A model generated the notes under the pieces. The model did no database searches, was not told where the DNA came from, and worked only from the letters and a program-made list of their open reading frames with translations. The position numbers and the translations under genes were made by a program. A stretch of DNA of 41,175 nt from Acidobacteriota bacterium. GTDB taxonomy: Bacteria; Acidobacteriota; Terriglobia; Acidiferrales; UBA7541. Location: positions 1 through 41,175 of the forward strand of contig QHYZ01000100.1 of NCBI GenBank assembly GCA_003225295.1. The letters are read 5' to 3'. Positions 18,660-27,122 of this stretch are shown one piece after another (position 1 is the stretch's first letter; each line of letters starts with the position of its first letter).

Positions 18660-19147
18660 CGTACCTCCTGTTGTCTGCATTCTCTCACATTGCGCGAAAG
18701 GAGAAGGAAGCGCAACGTGGGGCGCGTGATTGCAACGCGAAGGAAGGGAGCAGCAGGCAAGGCGAAAACACAGCGTCCAAATGTTGAACCGATTGGCCTG
18801 AAACTCTCCCAGCAACTCTTGGGGCCGGAGATGAAGGAGGAGGTATAAACGCCGTCCCTTCTCGGATGCGCTGAAAAGTCGGCGGCACGGGCTGCCCCCG
18901 CGGACAAGCAAGCAATATCGGGAGACATGACCTTTCAGTAGCGGCTCGTCCGAACCCCAGGGACTCGGAGAAGTTCAGCGAACCCTCGCCGTGCTTCGCC
19001 CGAATCGCGACGTTTCGCCTCGTCCTGTTTCTCCGTGCTCGATCGATTTCATCTTTGTATTTCATCCTCGCATCTGCTACCGCTGCCAAGACTCTCTTGA
19101 GTGGCGCGGGGGGCAGATGAACGAATCTTGTCATCCTCGAAATCGAC
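18660..19147. other. 488-bp region without a convincing gene
   Basis: This lies between the beta-repeat protein gene and the cryptic frame that follows the TonB receptor. A minus-strand frame starting near 19125 (MTRFVHLPPAPLKRVLAA) reads reasonably for about 30 residues and then becomes Arg/Ser/Pro-rich, so I regard it as chance. The promoter of the gene starting at 18659 should lie here but I cannot identify it. I see no terminator hairpin with a T-run. Confidence 0.4.
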
Positions 19148-19411
19148 TCAGTTTGACTTGATATATTTCTCCCCGTTGAGGTGGGCCATGCGTTCCGCCA
19201 GCGGATCTTGCTCAAACCTACCAGCGATGGCACGGGTCATAATCTCCCGGCCGACAGTAGTCATCGGTGAGCCAAGGTTTTCACAGCACAAATGGCAGAA
19301 GCGCTGCTGTTTCTCCAGAATGAGTACGGTTGCGGCAGAGGCCGGCGAAGATGGAAGTGCGCCCGGAGCAGCGAGTTCGGCTGCGCTCGTACTGGTCGCT
19401 TCTGACGCGCC
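19148..19411 (-). other. cryptic 87-codon frame directly after the TonB receptor stop, no ATG start
   Basis: Immediately after the TGA of the receptor (19412-19414), in the same phase, 87 sense codons follow before the next TGA. The composition is protein-like, especially the second half (CHLCCENLGSP, IAGRFEQDPLAERMAHLNGE). There is no ATG/GTG/TTG near the beginning; the first ATG falls at residue 50 and would leave 38 residues. The receptor itself ends correctly with Phe (MRLDF), so a truncated receptor tail is unlikely. Possibilities are a small gene with an unusual start, a relic joined by deletion, a readthrough extension, or chance. I recognise no family. Confidence 0.3.
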
Positions 19412-22400
19412 TCAGAAATCTAACCGCATGCCAATCTGGATCTGACGCTGAGCGATGATCGAGTTGCTCGACTGTGTGGGCACTCCAAAGTGTGAGTTGA
19501 ACGTGAGTGTAGGTGTAAACGAAGTTGGATTTGGGCACGCTGATCCGGCCGGGAGGCAGGCCGTGCCGGTGGTGTAGATTTGCGTGTCCACGCCAGTAAA
19601 GTTAGTGTGATTCAAAAGATTAAAGGCGTCCCCGGTGAGCGTAAATTTAACCTTCTCCCATATGTTGAACCCTTTTTCAAGCCGCAAGTCGAAGTTGGTC
19701 GTGCGCGGCATGGTAAAAGCGTTCGCACCGATGAAGGGCGGGCGGTTTGTACCGCCGGCCCCAAGGACTCCCGTTGACACTCCTTTGACACCGTTAATTG
19801 TCGGAGCGTTGCCTTGAATTAATGGGGTATAGGGCGCACCAGCAGAGGCCGCGACGAGTGGCGAAATCGTGAAGCCGTTCAAAAGCTCCTTGAACAACCT
19901 GCTCTCGCCTTGATAGAAGTGGGGCGTCCATACGGTCCCAATGACAAACCGATGGCGAATGTCAAAGTTCGAGCTGCTTTTTTCCAGTGCGAGGTCAAAG
20001 GGATTGAGTACGTTGTTCGATGACGTAAAGGTCTGGGAACTTTGTCCATCGTCAATCGAATGCGAGAAAGTATAAGAGCTTTGAATCTGGAAGGTGTGAT
20101 AGAAGCGCCGATTCACCGCCACCACCAGCGCGTTGTAGTTCGAGTGCACGCCGCCGAAAACTGTCGTAATTCGGCCTAACGTGGTGTTCGGTCTGGCAGT
20201 GAACAAGGGTTCCTGGAACGTCTGCCCGTCCAGGCTCCCACCCACAACTTTGTAAGTAATCGTGGCTGTTGGTGAAGACAAGTTCTCGTCGACGAATCGC
20301 GGCAGGTTCCGTCCCAGACTGCCCAAATAGGAAACGGAAAACACCGTGTTTGTGGAGATCTCGCGTTCGATGTCGAAGTCCCACTCATGCACCAGAGGAT
20401 TTCGAGTATCCGCCGCAAAGACCACAACGTCCGGAGGATTTGCGCTGGAAGGCGCCAGCGCGATGTCAGGATACGTAGGGGCTCCGATCGTCGTAGGCAG
20501 GTATGTAAAAGCGAGTTGCGCTTTGCCCACGATTCCCGTATTTGCAATGGCATTCACGATCGTCGAGTTGATGATCCGGCCATAAAACATTCCGTAACCG
20601 GCACGGACGATGGTCTTGCCGTTGCCGAAGACGTCATAAGCGATCCCGATGCGAGGCCCAAGGTCCTTACGGTCCGACGGAAAAGTATTGGAAGCAGGAA
20701 GCGCGGAATTCGGTATTTGTGGCGACGGCATCAACTCCGTTTCGTAGCGGAGCCCCAGGTTCATTGTCAAGCGGGGCCGAATGTGCCAATCGTCCTCGAC
20801 GAAGAAGGCGAGGTCATTGGTTGAAAACTCAAAGCGCGGAATTCCAAAGTCCTGGCCGAAGCTACTGAAACAAGGCACCGCCCCAGTAACTGGGGGCGTC
20901 CCGCTTGTGCCTGTGCAGCGAGGAGTCAAGCCATTTGTAAAAGCTGCAAAGTCGCTGATGTAATCTACACGATTGTTGTAGTTATATGCCCCGGATTCCT
21001 GGAAGAGATTGTCGTCAATATCAGACACATGATTGACGTCGAAACCAAACTTCAACAGATGCGCCCCATGACTCCACGATATGGTATCGGCGAGTTGGTT
21101 CCTGGTTTCCTTCGGCAAGGCACGACGGTCCAGGAAATTCGGCTTTCCAAAGGAGAAACCTCCCAGCCCGCCAATGGTGATCTGAGGCGAGATGCCTTGG
21201 GTGGAAACCGGCTCACCGGAGATAGGCACTTGTGAGTTCTCGAACTCAAAGTCGCGTCCAATTTGATAGCGCAACTCGCTGGTGATCGCCGGAGCGAAGG
21301 TGGAGAGAAGTCGGAAGATGCCCCAATCTTCCTTGACGAAATCGTTTCCGAAGCTTTCCACGCCACGCGATACAACACCGGCCGACTGGATCCCGGCAGG
21401 GGAAGCCCAGCGCAGCCGGTTGTAAGTGAATGAGGCGCGGTGTTTCGAATTAATGTTCCAGTCTATCTTGGGAAGCAGAATAAGCTGATCACCTGTCCGG
21501 GGAACCTGTCCTGTGAGGGTTTGCAAGAATGCCAGGCCGACGTTGGCTTGCGAAGCGGTTATTCCCCGGGCAGTCAAGGTGGACAATTCGGTGGTGGTCA
21601 AAGGCGCAAAAAGGGCACCTGGAGTACCCGTTGTCGCAACGGCGGGGAAACTCCGCAATTGCTGGTCACCGCTGAAAAAGAAGAAGAGCTTATCCTTCAC
21701 AATTGGGCCGCCAACTCCGCCTCCGAACTGATGCCGCTTGTCTTCCGGGAGAAAAGGAACCGCAGTCGTCACACCATTCACTACTACCTTTTTGATTGAA
21801 AAGGGATTAATGGCACCCCAATCGCTGTTACGAAAATACCAGAACGCTTGCCCGCGAATCTGATTGGTGCCGCTCTTGGTTACGGCATTGACGACGCCGC
21901 CAGCTGAACGGCCGTATTCTGCAGAATAGTTCGAAGTGTTGATCTGGAACTCCTGTATGGCTGCTTCACTGGTGGAGTAGCTAATACGAGTGCGCCCGCG
22001 CTCTTCACTGAAAAACGCCTGGTTGTTGTCAGCGCCATCCACCGTGTTGTTATTCAACAGGCCTGATATGCCGCGGAAGCTTACAAGTCCGAATCCGCCA
22101 TCTGGCACGGCACCTGGGCTGCTGAGCGCAAAGGAGGACCACCTCCGGCCGTTGATTGGGAGATTGTCAATGGAAGTGGAATTAATATTCGTGGAGAAAT
22201 CCGCACGATCCGTGACGATCACCGGGGCTTCGGCGGTAGCAACGATGATTTCCGTTTGTGACTTAACGTCAAGCGTGGCGTCGATGGGTGTCAAACGTCC
22301 GACCTCGACGGTGATATTTGTCGCTTTGTAACCTGCAAATCCCTTGGCAATGATCTCCAATGAGTAGAGGCCGGGCTGGAGGTGAGTCAAAGTATAACGT

Positions 22401-22618
22401 CCAATGCCGTCGGTCGTGGCAGTTGAAGTGCCCCCTGTGCCAAGATTACGCGAAGAGACGCTTGCGCCAGGGACTACTGCTCCCGACTGATCGGTTACCA
22501 GCCCGCCGATGGCGCCGTCGGTAGTAGATTGCGCGAAAGTGGCACAGGAGAAGAAGACGATAGATAGAAGAGCAAGGCAAAATCTTACGATGGAGGGGCT
22601 CATGCCACTCTTACTCAT
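19412..22618 (-). CDS. Oar-like TonB-dependent outer membrane receptor with carboxypeptidase-regulatory-like domain
   Basis: This encodes 1068 residues; an in-frame ATG five codons in is an alternative start. Residues 1-29 form a signal peptide (FCLALLSIVFFSCATFAQ). Residues ~35-115 form a carboxypeptidase-regulatory-like beta-sandwich (GAIGGLVTDQSGAVVPGASV, YTLTHLQPGLYSLEI). A TonB plug follows (~120-255: SIDNLPINGRRWSSF, NNTVDGADNNQ, SAEYGRSAGGVVNAVTKSG), then a long beta-barrel with alternating aromatic strands ending in the terminal Phe needed for BAM recognition. Such receptors import polymers or other large ligands and are greatly expanded in Acidobacteriota and Myxococcota. No TonB/ExbBD or degradative genes are adjacent, so the ligand cannot be guessed. 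Confidence 0.95.
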   Translation of the reverse strand: MSKSGMSPSIVRFCLALLSIVFFSCATFAQSTTDGAIGGLVTDQSGAVVPGASVSSRNLGTGGTSTATTDGIGRYTLTHLQPGLYSLEIIAKGFAGYKATNITVEVGRLTPIDATLDVKSQTEIIVATAEAPVIVTDRADFSTNINSTSIDNLPINGRRWSSFALSSPGAVPDGGFGLVSFRGISGLLNNNTVDGADNNQAFFSEERGRTRISYSTSEAAIQEFQINTSNYSAEYGRSAGGVVNAVTKSGTNQIRGQAFWYFRNSDWGAINPFSIKKVVVNGVTTAVPFLPEDKRHQFGGGVGGPIVKDKLFFFFSGDQQLRSFPAVATTGTPGALFAPLTTTELSTLTARGITASQANVGLAFLQTLTGQVPRTGDQLILLPKIDWNINSKHRASFTYNRLRWASPAGIQSAGVVSRGVESFGNDFVKEDWGIFRLLSTFAPAITSELRYQIGRDFEFENSQVPISGEPVSTQGISPQITIGGLGGFSFGKPNFLDRRALPKETRNQLADTISWSHGAHLLKFGFDVNHVSDIDDNLFQESGAYNYNNRVDYISDFAAFTNGLTPRCTGTSGTPPVTGAVPCFSSFGQDFGIPRFEFSTNDLAFFVEDDWHIRPRLTMNLGLRYETELMPSPQIPNSALPASNTFPSDRKDLGPRIGIAYDVFGNGKTIVRAGYGMFYGRIINSTIVNAIANTGIVGKAQLAFTYLPTTIGAPTYPDIALAPSSANPPDVVVFAADTRNPLVHEWDFDIEREISTNTVFSVSYLGSLGRNLPRFVDENLSSPTATITYKVVGGSLDGQTFQEPLFTARPNTTLGRITTVFGGVHSNYNALVVAVNRRFYHTFQIQSSYTFSHSIDDGQSSQTFTSSNNVLNPFDLALEKSSSNFDIRHRFVIGTVWTPHFYQGESRLFKELLNGFTISPLVAASAGAPYTPLIQGNAPTINGVKGVSTGVLGAGGTNRPPFIGANAFTMPRTTNFDLRLEKGFNIWEKVKFTLTGDAFNLLNHTNFTGVDTQIYTTGTACLPAGSACPNPTSFTPTLTFNSHFGVPTQSSNSIIAQRQIQIGMRLDF

Positions 22619-22908
22619 GGAAGTTTCTCCCTTTCTCTCATGGCCGACGCTTCACACACTAGCGCGGACCTAAAACCCTCCGGGGGTGGAGTGGAGGGCC
22701 CCCACAGTTTGAAGGCGGATCACAGGGCTGCAAACGCCGACTAAGACAGCACCAGCTTCCAGATTTGTTAGCTATCTTCTACCACAGGAATCACGCGTAT
22801 TGAAGCAACACCCTGTGGAAAACTTCGGCGCGCCGGACACAATAATCTCGAGGCACCAAAACCAGTGTCTAATTCTAAGTCAATCGGGTTGCGCGAGACT
22901 AAGCAACG

Positions 22909-22928
22909 CAGATTGCGACAGATTGCGA
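22909..22928 (+). repeat. tandem decamer CAGATTGCGA x2
   Basis: Two perfect adjacent copies of CAGATTGCGA (22909-22918 and 22919-22928), directly upstream of a TATAAA hexamer. A ten-base period places both copies on the same face of the helix, which fits an activator or repressor site. Confidence 0.6.
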
Positions 22929-22956
22929 CGGTATAAACGCCCTAAGCTAGATTGGC

Positions 22957-23018
22957 GCGTTACAGTGTGACACGCGTTACAGTGTGTCTTGCCGCGGCGC
23001 ACGCGCGTGCGTTACAGT
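22957..23018 (+). repeat. direct repeats GCGTTACAGT x3 upstream of hpt
   Basis: GCGTTACAGT occurs at 22957, 22974 and 23009. The first two copies extend to GCGTTACAGTGTG. Start-to-start distances are 17 and 35 bp, near one and two units of the same period, so a degenerate copy may have been lost from the middle. The array ends about 25 bp before the hpt start. A regulator-binding array is possible. Confidence 0.6.
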
Positions 23019-23043
23019 CTCGGTGCCATGTTCGAGGAAGGTG

Positions 23044-23640
23044 ATGCCACTACACAAAAAAGCCAGGCCGCAAGCTACCAGGACGCCGCGGGAGCGGGTC
23101 AGAGTTTTAATTACAGGAGCCCGGATTCAAAAGCGCATTCAGGCTCTGGCTCGAGAAATCCGGAAAGATTTTCCCGGCGAGCCATTGCATCTGATCAGCG
23201 TTTTAAAAGGCGGGGTTTTCTTTCTGACCGACCTGGCAAGAAGCATTCCGGGGGAGGTTTCTTTTGACTTCATCGCCGTGTCGAGCTACGGGCAAAAAAC
23301 GCACTCGTCGGGCCAAGTCCGGCTGACCCGGGACCTGGACTCCAGCATCGAAGGGAAAACGGTCATCGTTGTCGAGGACATTCTGGATACAGGAATGACG
23401 TTGCAGTACCTGCTGCGGTTGTTCCAGCAGCGCAAGCCTAAGCATCTGCGCGTAGCGGTCCTACTGGACAAGCCGGAACGGCGGATCGCCGCGGTACGCG
23501 CCGACTACGTCGGATTTTCCATTCCCAACGAATTTGTGGTCGGTTACGGGCTTGATTACGCCGAGCGTTACAGAAACCTACCCTACGTTGGGATCCTATT
23601 GCTTGGCCCCGGTTTGAAGAAGAAACCTGCGGAAGATTAA
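23044..23640 (+). CDS. hpt: hypoxanthine phosphoribosyltransferase
   Basis: From ATG 23044 this encodes 198 residues; GAGGAAGG lies just upstream and an adjacent GTG (23041) is possible. The type I phosphoribosyltransferase fold shows the PRPP-binding motif VIVVEDILDTGMTL (residues ~98-111), the flexible-loop SYGQKTHSSGQV and LKGGVFFLTDLAR, all as in Hpt. It converts hypoxanthine (and usually guanine) plus PRPP to IMP or GMP in purine salvage. The C-terminal GYGLDYAERYRNLPYVG is also diagnostic. A basic N-terminal tail of about 15 residues (MPLHKKARPQATRTPRER) is longer than usual. It often neighbours tilS/ftsH in other bacteria, but not here. Confidence 0.95.
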   Translation: MPLHKKARPQATRTPRERVRVLITGARIQKRIQALAREIRKDFPGEPLHLISVLKGGVFFLTDLARSIPGEVSFDFIAVSSYGQKTHSSGQVRLTRDLDSSIEGKTVIVVEDILDTGMTLQYLLRLFQQRKPKHLRVAVLLDKPERRIAAVRADYVGFSIPNEFVVGYGLDYAERYRNLPYVGILLLGPGLKKKPAED

Positions 23641-23792
23641 AGTTCATCGAGCAACCCATTCCCAACAGCTGACTTGAGTGCTGGCTTGGAGTTGCCGGTG
23701 AAAAGAATGCAATCATGCAATAAAGGAAACACTCTAAATTGAGGCTCGTTCCGGCAGGAGTCGGGATCTTCCATCGGGCGTCCTCGCAGCAT

Positions 23793-23877
23793 GGCCTCAG
23801 GATGGCAGCACCTATTTTCGGGCGCCTGCTAAGGCCGCATGCGATTCGCCACGGCGCACGAATCGGCCTCAGGATGG
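23793..23877 (+). repeat. 13-bp direct repeat GGCCTCAGGATGG
   Basis: Perfect copies at 23793-23805 and 23865-23877, 72 bp start to start, between hpt and the phosphatase gene. They could be regulatory sites or remains of a duplication. Confidence 0.5.
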
Positions 23878-23940
23878 GAAAAAACAATCAGAAATCACCT
23901 CCATGCGTGACCTGCAAAGGGCTTACGCTTCGCCGCCTGC

Positions 23941-23946
23941 TATAAT
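23941..23946 (+). promoter_or_regulatory. consensus -10 element TATAAT, possible leaderless start
   Basis: TATAAT at 23941-23946 ends nine bases before the ATG at 23956. Transcription would begin at about 23953-23956, so the mRNA could be leaderless or nearly so. No Shine-Dalgarno sequence precedes this ATG, in agreement. No -35 of good match lies 16-18 bp upstream, so an extended or activator-dependent promoter would be needed. Confidence 0.5.
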
Positions 23947-23955
23947 ATCTACTTC

Positions 23956-25728
23956 ATGAATCCAACGGATGAACCTACGACAACAGTCGCATGGAACGGC
24001 GGAACGGAAGTCTCCGCCGAGGTCCTGGCGACACTCGCGGAAATCGGCGAGGAAGTGAACGCCTCGCTGGACCTGGACGAAGTGCTGGCCCGATCGGCGG
24101 CTTTGATCAAGCGCCATATCGACTATGAAATCTTTGGCGTGCTGATGATCGAAGGGGATGGAAGTTATCTGCGGCACCGTTTCGCGATCGGCTATCCGCG
24201 CGAACTGGCGGACAATTTGCGGATTCCGCTGGGGCAGGGAATTACAGGAACGGCGGCTGCCACGGGTCACTCGGTGCGAGTCAGTGATACTTCCAAGGAC
24301 GCGCGGTACATCAACGCTATCGATAACGTGCGTTCGGAACTGGCCGTGCCGCTGATGCTTCGGGGAAAGTGCGTCGGCGTGCTGGATATTCAGAGCCGCC
24401 ACCTCGATTACTTTACTCGCGACCAACAGAATATTTTGACCCTGCTGGCCAGTCGGCTTGCGGTAGCGATTGAAAACGCGCGGCTGTTTCAGAAGGTACG
24501 GACGCAGGCGGACACGCTCTTACTGTTAAGCGAAGTCAGCCGCGAAACCGGCGCAATCTTGGAGGTCGAAGAGCTTTTGCGGCGGGCAGCAGAACAGACC
24601 AAGCGGGTCATTGATTACCAGATACTGAGCATCATGCTTTATGACGAGGGGCAAAAGATTTTCCGCCACCGGGTGGACGTAAAGCACGGCCATCGCGTGC
24701 AGGGAAAACTGCGAGCGACCTCGAGTGATGGCATCGTTGGGGCAGCAGCCACTCTGAAGGAGCCGGTTCTCGTTCCGGATGTGACCGTCGATCCTCGCTA
24801 CCTGATGGTGAACCCTGAGACGCGCTCGGAACTGGCGATTCCCATGATGCACAAAGGGAAAGTGATTGGCGTGCTGGATTTGGAAAGCCCGCAACTGAAT
24901 TATTTCACTGAGGATCACGTGCAGGCGCTTTCGATCCTGACGGCGAACCTCGCTGTCTCGCTGGAAAATGCGCGCCTTTACGAGCAGTTGGCTCGCGACG
25001 AGGCGCGACTGGAACGGGATTTGCAGGCGGCCAAAAGAATTCAGGGCGCGTTGCTGCGGCCGGTGCCGGTGGAAGACTACGGCTTAGAGATGGCCGCCCG
25101 ATACCTTTCCGCGCGGGAAGTGTGCGGCGACCTCTATGAGTTTCTGCGCTATGGGCCGCAGCAACTGGGAATTGCGCTGGGAGATGTGAGCGGCAAGGGA
25201 ACGGCGGCGGCACTCTATGGAGCAGTAGCTATCGGAATCATGCGGAGTCTGGCCCCGCAAAAGCTGCAGCCCGCAGAAATGCTGAAGCAAATGAACCAAC
25301 TGGTGGGCGAACGGCGCATCGAGGGGCGATTCATGACGGCGTGCTTTGCCACCTGGCAAAAGGGCCGTCAGAAACTTCGAGTGGCGAACGCGGGGCAATC
25401 GCAGCCGCTGCTGTATAAGGAGGGACGCTCAGGCAAAATCGAATTGACGGGCTTTCCGCTGGGCATTTTCGAAGAAGTGACCTATGAGGAATGGTCGGTT
25501 ACGCTCGAGTCCGGAAATATTCTTGTATTTCACTCGGACGGAATCGCGGAGACCATGAACAGCGAGGGCCAGTTCTTCGGGATCACGCGGCTCATGAAGC
25601 TGATTGAACAGCACCATGAAGCGTCTGCGACGGAAATTGCCGACGTGATTCTGCGCGAGGTGGATTGGTTCACCCAGAGCGCTCCGCTTTCCGATGACCG
25701 GACACTGGTGGTCGCAAAAGTCCGATGA
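23956..25728 (+). CDS. GAF-GAF-PP2C (RsbU/SpoIIE-type) serine phosphatase
   Basis: This encodes 590 residues, soluble. Two tandem GAF domains (~30-175 and ~200-345) share the pattern GQGITGTAAATG / SSDGIVGAAATL and VRSELAVPLMLRGKCVGVLD / TRSELAIPMMHKGKVIGVLD. A coiled-coil linker (LARDEARLERDLQAAKRIQ) leads to a PPM phosphatase domain (~370-590) with metal-binding acidic motifs VCGDLYEF, GDVSGKG, FHSDGIAE and SDDRTLVV. RsbU-type phosphatases dephosphorylate an anti-anti-sigma (STAS) protein in partner-switching stress pathways; the GAF pair would sense a small ligand or redox state. The partner STAS and kinase genes are not in the window. The last four bases overlap lysA (ATGA). Confidence 0.93.
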   Translation: MNPTDEPTTTVAWNGGTEVSAEVLATLAEIGEEVNASLDLDEVLARSAALIKRHIDYEIFGVLMIEGDGSYLRHRFAIGYPRELADNLRIPLGQGITGTAAATGHSVRVSDTSKDARYINAIDNVRSELAVPLMLRGKCVGVLDIQSRHLDYFTRDQQNILTLLASRLAVAIENARLFQKVRTQADTLLLLSEVSRETGAILEVEELLRRAAEQTKRVIDYQILSIMLYDEGQKIFRHRVDVKHGHRVQGKLRATSSDGIVGAAATLKEPVLVPDVTVDPRYLMVNPETRSELAIPMMHKGKVIGVLDLESPQLNYFTEDHVQALSILTANLAVSLENARLYEQLARDEARLERDLQAAKRIQGALLRPVPVEDYGLEMAARYLSAREVCGDLYEFLRYGPQQLGIALGDVSGKGTAAALYGAVAIGIMRSLAPQKLQPAEMLKQMNQLVGERRIEGRFMTACFATWQKGRQKLRVANAGQSQPLLYKEGRSGKIELTGFPLGIFEEVTYEEWSVTLESGNILVFHSDGIAETMNSEGQFFGITRLMKLIEQHHEASATEIADVILREVDWFTQSAPLSDDRTLVVAKVR

Positions 25729-27104
25729 GCCATTCGATTGACTCATCTTCACGCAGACTCAAATATGTCGATCCGGTTTCTTTCACGCCGCACTTCGATT
25801 GGAAGAAAAACGATGCGCGCAGGGTCACCGGCGAAGAAGTGGTGTGCGAAAGCGTGCCGCTGGACTCGGTGGCACAGAAGTTTGGTACGCCAACCTATGT
25901 ATATAGCCGCGCGGCGATTGATGACGCCTATAAGGAGCTTCACAGCGGGCTTGGGGACCTTTCCCATACTTTGTGTTTTGCCGTAAAGTCCAACGGAAAT
26001 CTGTCCATTCTGAATCATCTTGCGAAGTTGGGAAGCGGTTTTGACATTGTTTCCGGCGGAGAACTCCACCACTTGGAGCGCATCGGCGTGCGCGGTGATC
26101 GGATTGTTTTTTCCGGCGTCGGCAAGGACCGGCACGAAATTCGCGAAGCGCTGAACTATCCGGTGCACGGGCGAGGCAGACGCGCTGGCATTCTGCTTTT
26201 CAACGCCGAATCCGAGGCCGAGCTCGACATTTTGGTCGAGGAGGCAGCGCGGCTGGCCGGACGGGGAGGCAGGTCACCTGCGGCGGCGATTCGAGTGAAT
26301 CCCGATGTGCAAGCCGGCGGACACCCGCACATTGCCACCGGTCGTCACGAACACAAGTTTGGATTGGATTGGTCTGAGGCCAAACGGCTTTACCTTGCGC
26401 ATCGCGATTCGAAATGGATCTCCTGGCAGGGGATCAGCGCGCATATCGGCTCGCAGATCACCACGCTTATTCCCTTTCGCCGCGCACTGCGGCGGCTGGC
26501 CGGTTTTATCGGAGAGTTGCGGCGCGCGCGAATCGAGCTGCGGTACCTGGATGTAGGGGGCGGGCTTGGAGTGCGTTATTCTGACCAGAAGCCGCCGACG
26601 CGAACGGAGTACGCGCGGCTGGTTTCGCAGATGGTGCGGAGACTTGGCGTGCACCTCTTACTGGAGCCGGGGCGCTCGATTATCGCTCCGGCCAGTGTTC
26701 TGTTGACGCGCGTGGTCTATACGAAAATGAATCGGGGCAAGACGTTTGTAGTCGTGGATTCGGCGATGAACGATCTGATGCGGCCGGCTCTCTACGGGGC
26801 GATCCACCCCATTACAAGAATTGTGCGCGAACGGAACGAAAATGATGCCAGTCGCCAACCAGTGGACATTGTTGGGCCGGTCTGCGAGACGGGCGATTGC
26901 TTTTTGCGGGATTGGCCGCTTGGAGAAGTAAAGGCGGGTGACCTACTCGCCATTTGGGTTGCCGGAGCTTACGGAATGTCGCAAGCGTCGAATTATAATG
27001 CGCGATGCCGTCCCGCTGAAGTTTTGGTCGAGGGCAAGCGCTTTCGGCTGATTCGCCGGCGCGAGACTCGCAACGATTTGCTGCGCACCGATGTTCTCGG
27101 CTAG
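25725..27104 (+). CDS. lysA: diaminopimelate decarboxylase
   Basis: This encodes 459 residues; the ATG overlaps the stop of the phosphatase gene as ATGA, implying translational coupling. It has the fold III PLP-dependent decarboxylase layout: PLP lysine K88 in FAVKSNGN, GSGFDIVSGGEL, HIGSQ, the Gly-rich phosphate loop DVGGGLGVRY, LEPGRSI and the cross-subunit CETGD motif near the C terminus. It catalyses decarboxylation of meso-diaminopimelate to L-lysine, the last step of lysine synthesis. Length and motifs fit LysA rather than ornithine/arginine decarboxylases. The N-terminal ~35 residues (DPVSFTPHFDWKKNDARR) are a common extension in this family. lysA is convergent with nadK, 18 bp between stops. 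Confidence 0.95.
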   Translation: MSHSIDSSSRRLKYVDPVSFTPHFDWKKNDARRVTGEEVVCESVPLDSVAQKFGTPTYVYSRAAIDDAYKELHSGLGDLSHTLCFAVKSNGNLSILNHLAKLGSGFDIVSGGELHHLERIGVRGDRIVFSGVGKDRHEIREALNYPVHGRGRRAGILLFNAESEAELDILVEEAARLAGRGGRSPAAAIRVNPDVQAGGHPHIATGRHEHKFGLDWSEAKRLYLAHRDSKWISWQGISAHIGSQITTLIPFRRALRRLAGFIGELRRARIELRYLDVGGGLGVRYSDQKPPTRTEYARLVSQMVRRLGVHLLLEPGRSIIAPASVLLTRVVYTKMNRGKTFVVVDSAMNDLMRPALYGAIHPITRIVRERNENDASRQPVDIVGPVCETGDCFLRDWPLGEVKAGDLLAIWVAGAYGMSQASNYNARCRPAEVLVEGKRFRLIRRRETRNDLLRTDVLG

Positions 27105-27122
27105 TTGATCCCGGCTTTGCAG

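Larger units (their letters stand above)
22619..23043. promoter_or_regulatory. divergent intergenic region with short direct repeats
   Basis: This separates the TonB receptor gene (minus) from hpt (plus) and should contain both promoters. It holds two sets of direct repeats close to hpt, listed separately. A -10-like TATAAA sits at 22932-22937, directly after the tandem decamer, but lacks a well-spaced -35. GAGGAAGG (23034-23041) is the probable ribosome site of hpt. Confidence 0.45.
23641..23955. other. intergenic region upstream of the phosphatase gene
   Basis: I see no gene in these 315 bp. There is a 13-bp direct repeat and a consensus -10 hexamer, both listed separately. No intrinsic terminator for hpt is evident. 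Confidence 0.5.

Noticed and set aside
18685-19233. 182-codon minus-strand frame upstream of the beta-repeat protein
   Set aside because: Arg/Ser/Pro-rich, overlaps the AGGAGGT-preceded start of the real gene in another phase, and has no domain.
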